Positions 1 through 8,530 of a stretch of 64,000 bases of DNA are shown here, piece by piece. Within the stretch, counting starts at the first letter, position 1, and each line of letters begins with the position of its first letter. Below the pieces are notes generated by a model. It was not told the DNA's origin, searched no databases, and saw only the letters and a program-made list of their open reading frames with translations. The stretch comes from an uncultured Comamonas sp. (GTDB lineage Bacteria > Pseudomonadota > Gammaproteobacteria > Burkholderiales > Burkholderiaceae_C). The stretch spans positions 403,858 to 467,857 of the forward strand of contig CAMZGS010000001.1 in the NCBI GenBank assembly GCA_947306475.1. Direction: 5' to 3'. The position numbers and the translations under genes were made by a program.

Positions 1-137
1 AGGTCGCCCAGGGTCACGCCGGGGGTGCGGGTGGTGCGGATGGTGCCGCTGGCCACATAGCGCAGCTGTGCGCCCTGGCAGTCGATGATGCCAAAGCCCG
101 TGGTTTGCAGACCGGGGTCGATGCCAAGGATGCGCAT
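1..137 (-). CDS. ruvC: RuvC Holliday junction endonuclease, 5' end only
   Basis: Reading the minus strand from the ATG at 137 gives an N-terminus beginning [20 protein letters not shown], which runs off the left edge after 45 codons. The Asp in the IDPG block is the first catalytic carboxylate of the RuvC nuclease fold, and the G-x-D-P-G-L-x-x-T-G-F-G pattern is characteristic of the family. RuvC resolves Holliday junctions together with RuvAB. The rest of the gene lies outside the window, so completeness cannot be judged. A TACATT hexamer lies six bases upstream of the ATG on the minus strand, with no Shine-Dalgarno sequence, resembling the short-leader arrangement seen at other genes here. 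Confidence 0.9.
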   Translation of the reverse strand, partial: MRILGIDPGLQTTGFGIIDCQGAQLRYVASGTIRTTRTPGVTLGD

Positions 138-145
138 ATGAAAAA

Positions 146-236
146 TGTAGCTGTTGGCGCTTTTCTGTAAGCAGTTTCAGGGTGAAAGATTCCGAAAAAC
201 AAGTAAGGACAAGCGGAAGCTGCTCTTGTTTTCAAG
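146..236. repeat. Dispersed palindromic intergenic repeat, copy 1
   Basis: Between ruvC and mtgA lies an element starting near TAGCTGTTGGCGCTT (about 148-162) and closing with AAGCGGAAGCTGC (about 211-223). These are imperfect inverted arms around a central TTTCAGGGTGAAA. The arm sequence matches the arms of the copies at 8129, 11864, 15346, 31057, 38489, 43077 and 50650. The right end reaches the mtgA stop. Function unknown; it may act as a transcription end structure between the two minus-strand genes. Confidence 0.6.
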
Positions 237-942
237 GAATCTGGGTGTTGCCCATGCGTGCCGCAATGGTGCGCGTGCGCGCTTGCAGGTAGGGCGAGTG
301 CGGCTGCCGTTCATAGTGGCGCGGGTTGGGCAGCATCACCGCCAGGCGCGCGGCTTCCAGGCGCGTGAGCTGGCTGGCGGACTTGTTGAAGTAGTGGCGC
401 GCTGCTGCCTCTGCTCCAAACACGCCACGGCCCCATTCGGCGTGGTTCAGGTACAGCTCCAGGATACGGCGTTTGTCCAGCAGCAGTTCCAGCGCGTGCG
501 TCAGCAGCAGCTCCTGCCCCTTGCGCAGCAGGCTGCGCTCGCCCGAAAGCAGCAGGTTCTTGGCCAGTTGCTGGGTGATGGTGGAGCCGCCCCGCACCAC
601 GTTTTTGCCCTGCTGCTGCGCCTGCTGGTTGCGCTGCCAGGCCTTTTCGATGGCCTGCCACTGCACGCCGTTGTGCTGGACGAAGGTGTCGTCCTCGGCG
701 GTGAGCACGGCCTGCTTGAGGGCGGGGGCGATGCGTTCGTAATCCACCCACTGCTGGCGCCAGACGTGGGGCGTGCTGGCTGGCTGCCAGGTGTGCCACA
801 GCTGGCTGCGCTCAAAGGCCGTGGAGGCCGGGTTCCACCATGCCATCAGGGCAATGCGCAGCACGAAGAACAGCTGCAACACCAGTGCGGCGGCCAGCAG
901 CCAGGCCAGCCATTGGCCGATGGCGCGCTGCCAGCGCTTCAT
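232..942 (-). CDS. mtgA: Monofunctional biosynthetic peptidoglycan transglycosylase MtgA
   Basis: This 236-residue protein polymerises lipid II into glycan strands at the periplasmic face of the inner membrane. An N-terminal membrane anchor occupies about residues 9-34. It is followed by the glycosyltransferase family 51 signatures: the AEDDTFxxHxG block with catalytic Glu83, and RGGSTITQQLAKN at 117-129. There is no transpeptidase domain, and the length fits stand-alone MtgA. A longer in-frame reading from 1089 exists, but its extra 49 residues are unlike the family. The ATG at 942 is preferred because it overlaps the aroE stop as ATGA, indicating translational coupling. Last gene of the rnb, TonB-like, aroE, mtgA cluster. 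Confidence 0.95.
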   Translation of the reverse strand: MKRWQRAIGQWLAWLLAAALVLQLFFVLRIALMAWWNPASTAFERSQLWHTWQPASTPHVWRQQWVDYERIAPALKQAVLTAEDDTFVQHNGVQWQAIEKAWQRNQQAQQQGKNVVRGGSTITQQLAKNLLLSGERSLLRKGQELLLTHALELLLDKRRILELYLNHAEWGRGVFGAEAAARHYFNKSASQLTRLEAARLAVMLPNPRHYERQPHSPYLQARTRTIAARMGNTQIP

Positions 943-1802
943 GCGGCGGCGGCCAGCAGGGCTCGCAGTTCCTCCAGCACCTGGGCGGCCGGGGGCTCGA
1001 TGCCACGCCACAGGGTGAATGCGGCAGCAGCCTGCTCCACCAGCATGCCCAGGCCGTCGCGTGGCTGCGCACCATGCTGGGCAGCCCAATCCAGAAAGCC
1101 TTGTGCAGCAGGGCCGTACATCATGTCGTAGGCCAGGCTGCCCGGGCGCAGCACGTGCGCCGGAATGGGGATGCCACCCCCTTGCAGGCTGGCGGCGGTG
1201 GCGTTGATGATGATGTCAAAATCGCCCTTCAGTCCTTGCTGGTCCTGCGCCTGCAGCTCTACTTTTTGCTGTGCGGCCAGGGTGCGGTGGCTGTCCACCA
1301 GGGCCTGGGCCCTGGCAGCGGTGCGGTTGCAGATGGTCAGGCTGCGCGGTTGCTGCTCCAGCAGTGGACCGAGCACGCCAGCGGCGGCGCCCCCTGCGCC
1401 CACCAGCAGCACGTCCTTGCCCGTCAGGCTGCGGCCAGCGTTGCGCGTGATGTCGGCCACCAGGCCCAGACCATCGGTGTTGTCGGCGTGGATGCGGCCC
1501 TGCGCGTCGATCAGCAACGTATTGGCCGCACCGGCCAGCTGTACGCGCTGGCTGACGCTGTGCGCGCAGGCGGCAGCTTCGTGCTTGAAGGGTACGGTGA
1601 CGTTGCAGCCCCGGCCACCTTCGGCAATGAAGGCCTGCACGCTGGCGGCAAACCCGTCCAGCGGTGCCAGGCGCGCCTGGTAGTCGAGGTGCTGCCCGGT
1701 CAGCGCAGCAAAGCGTGCGTGGATCCAGGGCGAGCGGCTGTGCCCGATGGGGTGGCCAAAAACGCAGTACAGGTCAGGAGAGGTAGGCTGGGCAGCGTGC
1801 AT
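939..1802 (-). CDS. aroE: Shikimate dehydrogenase AroE
   Basis: NADP-dependent shikimate dehydrogenase reduces 3-dehydroshikimate to shikimate in aromatic amino-acid synthesis (cytosol). The 287-residue product has the substrate-binding SRSP at 22-25, the NVTVPFKHE block with catalytic Lys73, the NTDG motif (Asp110), and the dinucleotide-binding GAGGAAAG at about 135-142. A C-terminal GxGMLVxQ motif is also present. The start at 1802 lies 7 nt after the TonB-like gene's stop. A second ATG at 1820 would overlap that gene and add six residues (MCNEPT), so it remains possible. The stop overlaps mtgA as ATGA. aroG, the first enzyme of the pathway, lies about 7 kb away. Confidence 0.95.
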   Translation of the reverse strand: MHAAQPTSPDLYCVFGHPIGHSRSPWIHARFAALTGQHLDYQARLAPLDGFAASVQAFIAEGGRGCNVTVPFKHEAAACAHSVSQRVQLAGAANTLLIDAQGRIHADNTDGLGLVADITRNAGRSLTGKDVLLVGAGGAAAGVLGPLLEQQPRSLTICNRTAARAQALVDSHRTLAAQQKVELQAQDQQGLKGDFDIIINATAASLQGGGIPIPAHVLRPGSLAYDMMYGPAAQGFLDWAAQHGAQPRDGLGMLVEQAAAAFTLWRGIEPPAAQVLEELRALLAAAA

Positions 1803-1809
1803 GGTGGGC

Positions 1810-2670
1810 TCATTGCACATTGGTCTTGAGGGTTTGTTCGCGCGTGAAGGAGAAGCGGGCCACCACGGCGATCTGGTCGGCCTTGGAGCGCATGGCCGGG
1901 GTGAAGTGCCCGAAGGGTCCAGCCGCGTAGGCAATGGCCTGGGCGCGGCGGTCCAGATGGGTGTTGCCCGAGCTTTCCACAATTTCGGTGTTGAGCACGC
2001 GGCCATCGTGGTTCACTGTCAGGATCATGATCAGATCGCCATACAGCTTGCGGCCCTGATGTTCGGGGAAATTGCTCGTGCCCTTGTCCTCCACCTTGTG
2101 GCGCAGCGCGGTGTAGTACACGGCAAAGGCTTCTTCACGCGTGGCCGGGCTGATGTAGCGCTTCTTGGGGCGGGCGTTTTCCTCGTTGATGCGCCTCTCG
2201 ATCTCGGCCAGCAGTTTGACGAGCTGCTTGCGCTTTTCTTCCTGCTGCTCGCGCGCCTGCTGCTGCGATACCTCGCGCGGATCGAATTCGGGCAGGCTGG
2301 CCAGTTGCTGGCGCAGCTGTGTCAGCAAGGTGGCCTGGCGCTCCTGCAAGGCATCGAGCTGGCGCTGGCGTTCCTCGAAATCGTCGCCCACGCTGGTCAG
2401 GGCCGAATAGGGCATGGGGCTGCTGGCGCGGCCCTGGGCTGCGTCGCCACCACCGGCCAGCGATGCCTGGGCAATCGCCTGGGGTGTCTCGGGCTGTTCC
2501 TGGCTGTGCGCGTTCACCAGGATCACTTCCAGCGGGGTGTCCTGAAAGATGCGGTTGAACTGGTGGGGTGCGACAAAGCGCACGCTCAGCAGCACCAGGT
2601 GCACGGCCAGGGAGAAGGTCAGGGCAATCGTCAGGGGAGAGGCGCTACGCAGCGCGGCAGGCATTTTCAC
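1810..2670 (-). CDS. TonB-family energy-transducer-like protein with coiled coil
   Basis: The 286-residue protein has one N-terminal membrane segment (about 14-34) and a long Gln/Glu/Arg-rich stretch (about 96-170) likely to form a coiled coil. It ends in a TonB-type C-terminal domain (about 200-280; note YGDLIMILTVNHDGRVLNTEIVESSG, shown here only as the motif region YGDLIMILTV). Classical TonB carries a Pro/Lys-rich spacer; here the spacer is the coiled coil instead. Proteins of this build are common beside aroE and rnb in Burkholderiales. No exbB/exbD partner is in the window, so a role in TonB-dependent uptake is uncertain. Translation begins at GTG 2670, overlapping the rnb stop as GTGA; an ATG two codons later is the alternative. 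Confidence 0.8.
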   Translation of the reverse strand: MKMPAALRSASPLTIALTFSLAVHLVLLSVRFVAPHQFNRIFQDTPLEVILVNAHSQEQPETPQAIAQASLAGGGDAAQGRASSPMPYSALTSVGDDFEERQRQLDALQERQATLLTQLRQQLASLPEFDPREVSQQQAREQQEEKRKQLVKLLAEIERRINEENARPKKRYISPATREEAFAVYYTALRHKVEDKGTSNFPEHQGRKLYGDLIMILTVNHDGRVLNTEIVESSGNTHLDRRAQAIAYAAGPFGHFTPAMRSKADQIAVVARFSFTREQTLKTNVQ

Positions 2671-4745
2671 GGTGCAGCAGGGGTGGGGTCGGTGCCGTCG
2701 GTATCGTTGAGATCGACGGCGATGGCAATCGGGCCGGCGACGGGGCTGTTGTCTTCGCCATCCTCGTCGTCCAGGGGAGCGTCGTCGCTGGAGTCATCCG
2801 GGTCATCCAGACGGGCCGTGATGGTGCCGTGAATGTCCAGGCTGATCAAGTCGGCCTGGCCCAGCCGCACGCGCACGCGCGCGCCTCGGCCCATGCCCTG
2901 GGCACCCAGCACGTTGATGACCAGCGGCAGGGTGTCGGCACGCACCAGCGCGCTGCCCGAGTCATCGTCACGGATGATGGCGCCGTCCAGCTCGGTGATG
3001 GCGTTCTGTTCCAGGTAGCGCAGCGTCCAGTAGCGCTCCATGCTGGCCTGGTAGCCGTTGTAGGCGCTGTAGGTGCTGTCAAAGCTGCTGATGATGGAGA
3101 ACAGATCTGCATCCTTGGGCTTGAAGGGTGCCGCCAGCGCTGCCGTGGTGCCGTGGCGGGCGCAGGCGATGATCTGCCACTGGTTGACCAGGTCCACGTA
3201 GCGGCGCAGCGGCGAGGTGGCCCACACATAGCAGGGCACGCCCATGCCGGCGTGGGGCAGCGCCTTGGTGCTCATGCGTACCTTGACGCCCGGGGCCATG
3301 CTGGCCTGGCTGCGGTAGATGCCGGGCACGTTGCATTCGGCCAGCCACTGGCCCCAGCTGCTGTTGGCCACGATGGCTGCCTCGGCCACGATCAGGTCCA
3401 GCGGCGCGCCGCGCTTGCGCGTGCTGATGCGCACCACTTCCTGACCGGTGGGCACGCCCTTGCCATTGCCTTCCAGACGGAAGGTGTAGTCCGGGCGGGT
3501 GAAGGTTTCCGGCTTGCCGCGCACCTGCTCGCGCTGCGCCTTCAGGTGCTGGGCCAGCCGGTGCAGGAAGGCCAGCTCATGGCGCACGCCTTGCAGCTCG
3601 GCCGGGGTGTCGGGTACCACCAGATCGGGGTTGGCCAGCCATTCGGCGGTGATGATGTGGTCCAGCCTGTCGTGGCGGAAGTTGTGCACCACGGGCACGC
3701 GCTCCAGGCGGGTGGTCTTGTTCAGCACCTCCAACGAGGCTTCGTCGTAGGTGACGTAGAGCGACACGGCCGGGTTGTTGCGTCCGGCATCCAGTGTGTA
3801 GGTCTGCACCACGGCATCGGGCAGCATGGTGATCTTGTAGCCCGGCATGTACACCGTGGACAGGCGGTTGCGCCCGAGCTTGTCCAGGTCCGAGCCGGGG
3901 GCAATTGCCAGGCCCGGTGCGGCAATGTGGATGCCCACCGTCACCTGTCCCGTACCCAGGCCGGTCACGGACAGGGCGTCGTCGATCTCGGTGGTTTGCG
4001 AGTCGTCGATGGAGTAGGCCTGCACCTCGGCCAGCGGCAGATCGTCTGGCGGCGGCGGGGCGGGCAGATCGGCAAAGCCCGTGCCCTTGGGAAAATAGTC
4101 CAGCAGAAAACGCTGCCAGTGGAATTCGTAGGCCGAGGCAATTGCCCCCGCCTGTTGCAGCAACTGCAAGGGCGCCTGCTGCGCCTGGCGGCTGGCCTCG
4201 ACCACGGCCTTGTATTCGGGCGCGTTCTTGTCGGGGCGAAACAGGATCTTGTACAGCTGCTCGCGAATCGGCGTCGGGCACTGGCCGCCGATCAGCTCCT
4301 GCGCCCAGGCGTCGATCTGTGCCTGGATCTGCTTCTTCTTCTCGATGGCGGCCAGCGCCTGTTGCAGGATTTCCGCCGGGGCCTTCTTGAAGCGCCCCTT
4401 GCCCGCGCGGCGGAAGTAGTGCGGTGCAGCAAACAGTGCCAGCAGCATGGCCGCCTGTTCGATCAGGCTGGCGTTTTCCGAGAAGTACTCGCGGGCGATG
4501 TCGGCAAAGCCAAAGTCGTTGTCCGGGGCAAATTCCCAGGCCAGATCCAGATCCACCTCGCCAGCCAGCGCCTGTGCCTGGGCGAGCAAATCGGCTGGTC
4601 CGGGCTTGTTGAACTTCAGCAGGATGTTGGCGGCCTTGACCTTGACCCGTTTGCCCGAGTCCAGCTCAATCTGCGAGGAGGCCTCGGCCTCCGAAAGGAT
4701 GCGCCCAGCGAGAAACTTGCCAGCGTCTTCAAACAATGCGTGCAT
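2667..4745 (-). CDS. rnb: RNB-domain exoribonuclease (RNase II family)
   Basis: A 3'-5' exoribonuclease of the RNase II/R superfamily, 692 residues from the ATG at 4745. The RNB catalytic signature DDSQTTEIDDA sits at 247-257, supplying the metal-binding Asp residues, and a later RSQASMAPG...YVWATSPLRRYVDLVNQWQ region (key motif TSPLRRYVD) is also typical. The C-terminus is acidic and low-complexity (Asp/Glu-rich, then Pro/Ala), unlike E. coli RNase II. It heads a coupled cluster with the TonB-like gene, aroE and mtgA. A GTG at 4763 would add six residues. The ATG is preferred because a GACAAT hexamer lies exactly 8 nt before it. Symbol used in the broad sense; RNase II versus R subtype not resolved. 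Confidence 0.9.
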   Translation of the reverse strand: MHALFEDAGKFLAGRILSEAEASSQIELDSGKRVKVKAANILLKFNKPGPADLLAQAQALAGEVDLDLAWEFAPDNDFGFADIAREYFSENASLIEQAAMLLALFAAPHYFRRAGKGRFKKAPAEILQQALAAIEKKKQIQAQIDAWAQELIGGQCPTPIREQLYKILFRPDKNAPEYKAVVEASRQAQQAPLQLLQQAGAIASAYEFHWQRFLLDYFPKGTGFADLPAPPPPDDLPLAEVQAYSIDDSQTTEIDDALSVTGLGTGQVTVGIHIAAPGLAIAPGSDLDKLGRNRLSTVYMPGYKITMLPDAVVQTYTLDAGRNNPAVSLYVTYDEASLEVLNKTTRLERVPVVHNFRHDRLDHIITAEWLANPDLVVPDTPAELQGVRHELAFLHRLAQHLKAQREQVRGKPETFTRPDYTFRLEGNGKGVPTGQEVVRISTRKRGAPLDLIVAEAAIVANSSWGQWLAECNVPGIYRSQASMAPGVKVRMSTKALPHAGMGVPCYVWATSPLRRYVDLVNQWQIIACARHGTTAALAAPFKPKDADLFSIISSFDSTYSAYNGYQASMERYWTLRYLEQNAITELDGAIIRDDDSGSALVRADTLPLVINVLGAQGMGRGARVRVRLGQADLISLDIHGTITARLDDPDDSSDDAPLDDEDGEDNSPVAGPIAIAVDLNDTDGTDPTPAAP

Positions 4746-4753
4746 GGGGGCGG

Positions 4754-4759
4754 ATTGTC
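4754..4759 (-). promoter_or_regulatory. Candidate -10 element of rnb (GACAAT, leaderless spacing)
   Basis: On the minus strand GACAAT is followed by 8 nt and then the rnb ATG, without a Shine-Dalgarno. Same geometry as at rodA, tldD, the aroG leader, mpl, the DUF3426 gene and yceD. Confidence 0.45.
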
Positions 4760-4787
4760 CCACGGGCCTGCCCGTGTGGTTGAAAAA

Positions 4788-5372
4788 TTAGGCCAGCTCC
4801 AGAAACGCCATCAGCACCGGCAGATGCTGGGCAAAGTCGCTGATGGCGTGGTCGCTGCCTTCGATGATGTACTGCTGCGCCTGGGGGTAACGCTGCACCA
4901 TGTCGAGCCAGTTGAGCACCTCGTCGCCGGTGCAGAAGATGCCCAGCTCCGGCCCTGCCGGGGGCTGCCCGCGCACCGAAAGCGCGCGCAGCTCGTCGAT
5001 GTACTCGGGGCGGAAGAAGATGACATCTTCCGGGTTGTGCCACTGGGGCTGGGTGCCGATGTACTGCGCCAGGGTCTGATCGGGAAACACGGCGGGATTG
5101 AGCAGAGCGCTTTTGCAGCGCTTGTGGTGGGCCACGTAGCTGGCGTAGTAGCCGCCCAGCGACGAGCCGACCACGGCCATGTGCTCGCCGGGCCAGTGCT
5201 TCACGGCCTGCATCACCTGCTGCATGGCCTCAGCGGGCGAGGCGGGCAGTTGCGGACACAGCCACGTCACCTGCGGGTGGTGGCGCTGGACGTAGTCGGC
5301 CACCAGGCGGGCCTTGGCCGATTGGGGTGAGGAGCGAAAACCGTGCAGATAGAGCAGGTGGGTGGTGGGCAT
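4788..5372 (-). CDS. YqiA/YcfP-family alpha/beta-hydrolase (esterase)
   Basis: A 194-residue small alpha/beta-fold hydrolase. It opens with LLYLHGFRSSPQSAKA, and the nucleophile elbow is GSSLGGYYA (Ser in GxSxG). The C-terminal SDHAI supplies the catalytic His region. This pattern and the length match the YqiA/YcfP uncharacterised esterase family; the physiological substrate is unknown. The reading frame stays open to 5555, but homology starts at the ATG at 5372 (MPTTHLLYLHG), so that start is used. It is divergent from rodA, the two starts being 64 nt apart, and lies upstream of rnb on the same strand with 42 nt between them. Confidence 0.88.
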   Translation of the reverse strand: MPTTHLLYLHGFRSSPQSAKARLVADYVQRHHPQVTWLCPQLPASPAEAMQQVMQAVKHWPGEHMAVVGSSLGGYYASYVAHHKRCKSALLNPAVFPDQTLAQYIGTQPQWHNPEDVIFFRPEYIDELRALSVRGQPPAGPELGIFCTGDEVLNWLDMVQRYPQAQQYIIEGSDHAISDFAQHLPVLMAFLELA

Positions 5373-5422
5373 GGTGTGGGCGGGAAAAGGAAAGCGAACC
5401 CGCAGCGCGGGCGGGGGCACAG

Positions 5423-5428
5423 GATAAT
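5423..5428 (+). promoter_or_regulatory. Candidate -10 element of rodA (GATAAT, leaderless spacing)
   Basis: GATAAT followed by CGCGGGCT (8 nt) and the rodA ATG at 5437. No Shine-Dalgarno is visible, so a transcript starting about 7 nt after the hexamer would be nearly leaderless. No convincing -35 is present. Confidence 0.5.
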
Positions 5429-5436
5429 CGCGGGCT

Positions 5437-6609
5437 ATGTCTGCCGAATTTGACAAGCCCTCCCTGCTGCGCCGCATTGTGCCCATGTTCCAGGGGTTCG
5501 ACTGGTGGTTGCTGCTGGTGATTGCGCTGCTGGCGGGCACGGGCCTGCTGGCCATGTATTCCGCAGGCTACGACCATGGCACGCGCTTTGCCGATCATGC
5601 GCGCAACATGCTGCTGGCGGCAGCCATCCTGTTTGTGATTGCGCAAATTCCCCCGCCCAGGCTCATGCTGGCGGCGGTGCCGCTGTATGCCCTGGGGGTG
5701 GTGCTGTTGCTGGCGGTGCTGCTGTTTGGCATCACCAAGAAGGGGGCCACGCGCTGGGTGAATGTCGGGGTGGTGATCCAGCCGTCCGAGCTGCTCAAGA
5801 TTGCCATGCCGCTGATGCTGGCGTGGTGGTTTCAGCGCCGCGAGGGGCAGATCCGCGCCTGGGACTTCGTGATTGCCTTTGGCCTGCTGGCCCTGCCTGC
5901 GGCGCTGATTTTGAAGCAACCCGATCTGGGCACCGCGCTGCTGGTGCTGGCTTCGGGGCTGGCGGTGATCTTTTTTGCCGGGCTGCCCTGGAAGCTGGTG
6001 TTGCCCCCGGTGCTGCTGGGCGCGGTGGGGATTTTCCTGCTCATCATGAATGAGGAGCGCCTTTGCGCCGATGGAGTGAGCTGGTACTTCCTGCACGACT
6101 ACCAGCGCACGCGCGTGTGCACCCTGCTGGATCCGATGCGCGACCCGCTGGGCAAGGGCTTTCACATCATCCAGGGCATGATCGCCATCGGCTCGGGCGG
6201 GGTATGGGGCAAGGGCTTCATGGCCGGCACGCAGACCCACCTGGAATTCATCCCCGAGCGCACTACCGACTTCATCTTTGCAGCCTATGCCGAGGAGTTC
6301 GGGCTGGTCGGGGTGCTGTTTCTGATCACCTGCTTTTTGCTGCTGGTCTGGCGCGCCCTGCTCATTGCCCTGCGGGCCAATTCCCTGTTTGGCCGCCTGA
6401 TGGCTGCGGCCGTGGCGGTGATCTTCTTCAGTTACTCCTTCGTCAACATGGGCATGGTCAGCGGCATCCTGCCCGTGGTGGGCGTGCCACTGCCCTTCAT
6501 CAGCTATGGCGGCACAGCCATGGTGACCCTGGGGCTGGCGCTGGGGATTCTGATGTCGGTTTCACGCGCGCAGCGGCTGGCTGCTCGTGCGGCACGGCGC
6601 AGCCTGTAG
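5437..6609 (+). CDS. rodA: Rod-shape-determining peptidoglycan glycosyltransferase RodA
   Basis: SEDS-family polytopic membrane protein (390 residues, about ten hydrophobic segments) that polymerises lipid II during cell elongation with a class B PBP. Diagnostic stretches include the [21 protein letters not shown] motif region (key GATRW and QPSEL), the catalytic-loop block [22 protein letters not shown] (Asp in TDF), and the C-terminal [12 protein letters not shown] signature. The usual upstream neighbours mreBCD and mrdA are not directly upstream in this window; instead a divergent esterase gene lies there. The start ATG at 5437 is supported by the conserved FDWWLLLV N-terminus and the -10 element 8 nt before it. 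Confidence 0.96.
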   Translation: MSAEFDKPSLLRRIVPMFQGFDWWLLLVIALLAGTGLLAMYSAGYDHGTRFADHARNMLLAAAILFVIAQIPPPRLMLAAVPLYALGVVLLLAVLLFGITKKGATRWVNVGVVIQPSELLKIAMPLMLAWWFQRREGQIRAWDFVIAFGLLALPAALILKQPDLGTALLVLASGLAVIFFAGLPWKLVLPPVLLGAVGIFLLIMNEERLCADGVSWYFLHDYQRTRVCTLLDPMRDPLGKGFHIIQGMIAIGSGGVWGKGFMAGTQTHLEFIPERTTDFIFAAYAEEFGLVGVLFLITCFLLLVWRALLIALRANSLFGRLMAAAVAVIFFSYSFVNMGMVSGILPVVGVPLPFISYGGTAMVTLGLALGILMSVSRAQRLAARAARRSL

Positions 6610-6620
6610 GTTGTGCTCTC

Positions 6621-6626
6621 TACAAT
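6621..6626 (+). promoter_or_regulatory. Candidate -10 element of tldD (TACAAT, leaderless spacing)
   Basis: TACAAT then CGCTTCCC (8 nt) then ATG at 6635. No ribosome binding site is visible. It lies 11 nt after the rodA stop, so tldD probably has its own promoter. Confidence 0.5.
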
Positions 6627-6634
6627 CGCTTCCC

Positions 6635-8095
6635 ATGATTTCACGCGAACCCACTATTGAGCGCTTGGCCACGGCCAGGCAGTTGTTGCTTGAGCCGTTT
6701 GGCTTGGACGAAAGCCACCTGGCGCGGGCGCTGGCCGCCATCCGCGCCCATCAGGTGGACGATGCCGATTTGTACTTTCAGTACACCCGCACCGAGGGCT
6801 GGAGTCTGGAAGAGGGCATTGTCAAAACCGGCTCGTTTTCCATTGACCAAGGCGTGGGCGTGCGCGCCGTCAGCGGCGAAAAAACCGCCTTTGCCTATTC
6901 GGACGATTTGTCGGTGGCTTCGCTGATGGATGCGGCGCACACCGTGCGCGCCATCGGCAGCGCAGGCAAGAGCGCCAGGGTGCGCATTCCCAAAACCAGG
7001 GTGGCGCCCAGCCGCAGCCTGTACCCGGCGCTGGACCCCATCGCCACCATGGATAGCACCGACAAGGTGCAGCTGCTGGGCCGCGTGGAAGCGCTGGCGC
7101 GCGCGCAGGACCCACGCATCGTGCAGGTGATGGCCGGCCTGGCCAGCGAGTACGACGTGGTGCTGGTCGCACGCGCCGATGGCACGCTGGCAGCCGATGT
7201 GCGCCCGCTGGTGCGCCTGTCGGTGACGGTGATTGCCGAGCAGGGCGGGCGCCGCGAGGTGGGTTCGTCCGGCGGCGGTGGCCGCTTCGGGCTGGCCTAT
7301 TTTGACGATGCGCTGATTGCCGAATACGTGGGCGAGGCCGTGCGCCAGGCGCTGACCAATCTGGACGCGCGCCCGGCTCCGGCAGGCGAGATGACTGTGG
7401 TGCTCGGCCCCGGCTGGCCCGGCGTGCTGCTGCACGAAGCCGTCGGCCACGGTCTGGAAGGCGACTTCAACCGCAAGGGCTCCAGCGCCTTCAGTGGCCG
7501 CATCGGCCAGCGCGTGGCGGCCAGGGGCGTCACCATCGTGGACGACGGCACCTTGCCCGATCGCCGTGGTTCGCTCAACATCGACGACGAAGGCCATGCC
7601 ACCCAGGCCAATGTGCTGATCGAGGACGGCATCCTGGTCGGCTACATGCAGGATGCCCTCAACGCTCGCCTGATGGGCGTGGCTCCCACCGGCAATGGCC
7701 GCCGCGAAAGCTATGCCAGCCTGCCACTGCCGCGCATGACCAACACCTACATGCTCGGCGGCGACAAGGACCCGCGCGAAATCATTGCCAGCATCAAGAA
7801 GGGCCTGTACGCCACCAACTTCGGTGGCGGGCAGGTGGACATCACCAGCGGCAAGTTCGTCTTCTCGGCCAGCCAGGCCTTCTGGGTGGAAAACGGCAGG
7901 ATCCAGTACCCCGTCAAGGGCGCCACCCTGGTGGGCCATGGCCCGGAGTGCATGAAGAAGGTCAGCCTGATCGGCAACGACATGCGTCTGGACAGCGGCG
8001 TGGGCACCTGCGGCAAGGAAGGCCAGAGTGTGCCCGTCGGTGTGGGCCAGCCCACCATGCGCCTTGACGGTCTGACGGTGGGTGGCACCGCCTGA
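6635..8095 (+). CDS. tldD: Metalloprotease TldD
   Basis: Zinc metalloprotease subunit that with TldE/PmbA degrades unfolded or modified peptides. The 486-residue length matches the family. The zinc motif HEAVGH is at 267-272 (His267, Glu268, His272), within a [15 protein letters not shown] context, followed by a conserved [10 protein letters not shown] stretch. C-terminal [16 protein letters not shown] and [14 protein letters not shown] blocks are typical of TldD. Its heteromeric partner tldE/pmbA is not in the window. A longer frame opens at 6587 inside the end of rodA, but the ATG at 6635 with its upstream TACAAT is the plausible start. Confidence 0.96.
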   Translation: MISREPTIERLATARQLLLEPFGLDESHLARALAAIRAHQVDDADLYFQYTRTEGWSLEEGIVKTGSFSIDQGVGVRAVSGEKTAFAYSDDLSVASLMDAAHTVRAIGSAGKSARVRIPKTRVAPSRSLYPALDPIATMDSTDKVQLLGRVEALARAQDPRIVQVMAGLASEYDVVLVARADGTLAADVRPLVRLSVTVIAEQGGRREVGSSGGGGRFGLAYFDDALIAEYVGEAVRQALTNLDARPAPAGEMTVVLGPGWPGVLLHEAVGHGLEGDFNRKGSSAFSGRIGQRVAARGVTIVDDGTLPDRRGSLNIDDEGHATQANVLIEDGILVGYMQDALNARLMGVAPTGNGRRESYASLPLPRMTNTYMLGGDKDPREIIASIKKGLYATNFGGGQVDITSGKFVFSASQAFWVENGRIQYPVKGATLVGHGPECMKKVSLIGNDMRLDSGVGTCGKEGQSVPVGVGQPTMRLDGLTVGGTA

Positions 8096-8114
8096 GTGGC
8101 CACTACCGACAAAA

Positions 8115-8216
8115 ACTATAAATAAAGTAGCTTCTTGCGTTTGGTATGCCTATGTTTGGATTGGTTTTATTCCTGAAATCCATATGGAGCAGGCGCAAGA
8201 AGCTCTTTTAAAAATA
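8115..8216. repeat. Dispersed palindromic intergenic repeat, copy 2
   Basis: Perfect 11-bp inverted arms AGCTTCTTGCG (8129-8139) and CGCAAGAAGCT (8194-8204) flank a central segment containing CCTGAAATCC. The same centre occurs in copies at 31035 and 38472. It follows tldD and precedes the aroG leader region. Confidence 0.75.
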
Positions 8217-8413
8217 GCAATCATCGTCGTGTGGCTGCCGCAGGGCGACATTCAGACGCCTGATGGTGTTGCGTAATTTTTATGAAATCGCACTTTTATT
8301 GCGTGCAGGCTGGAAAAATCGAGGAATCCACCGAAGCTACTGCAGTTTTGCGGTTGTCTTACAGTTTTATTGAATCTTGCGCGTGCTCTCTTGTTGCGCT
8401 GCGGCAAAAGTAG

Positions 8414-8422
8414 TGCTACATT
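8414..8422 (+). promoter_or_regulatory. Candidate extended -10 promoter of the aroG leader
   Basis: TGC immediately followed by TACATT (8417-8422) forms an extended -10. The leader-peptide ATG begins after 8 further bases (GATCCGCT). A TTGTTG at 8391-8396 is a poor-spacing -35 candidate. The AT-rich 8280-8400 stretch contains no gene. Confidence 0.5.
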
Positions 8423-8430
8423 GATCCGCT

Positions 8431-8487
8431 ATGCAAACGTTCAGCGCTTTCTATTTTTACTTTTGGTTCTCGGTCCAAGGCGGATGA
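8431..8487 (+). CDS. Aromatic-residue leader peptide upstream of aroG
   Basis: An 18-codon reading frame encodes MQTFSAFYFYFWFSVQGG. Residues 7-13 are seven consecutive aromatics (Phe-Tyr-Phe-Tyr-Phe-Trp-Phe), and Phe, Tyr and Trp are exactly the end products of the pathway started by the downstream DAHP synthase. An intrinsic terminator follows 44 nt after the stop. This is the classical layout of ribosome-mediated transcription attenuation: scarcity of charged aromatic tRNAs would stall the ribosome in the run. Two pairings are visible. Leader bases 8443-8450 (AGCGCTTT) can pair with 8492-8499 (AAAGCGCT). GGCGG at 8479-8483, covered by a ribosome ending at the stop codon but free if it stalls in the run, can pair with CCGCC in the terminator's 5' arm. 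No Shine-Dalgarno precedes the ATG. Mechanism is inferred. Confidence 0.8.
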   Translation: MQTFSAFYFYFWFSVQGG

Positions 8488-8530
8488 GAGGAAAGCGCTC
8501 GCACTGAAACGAACACACCACCTCCCAAGC

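Noticed and set aside
2568..5330. Plus-strand open frame of about 920 codons
   Set aside because: Antisense to rnb and the esterase; composition is low-complexity and no family features are visible.
8082..8276. 64-codon frame after tldD
   Set aside because: Overlaps the palindromic repeat and has AT-rich non-protein composition.
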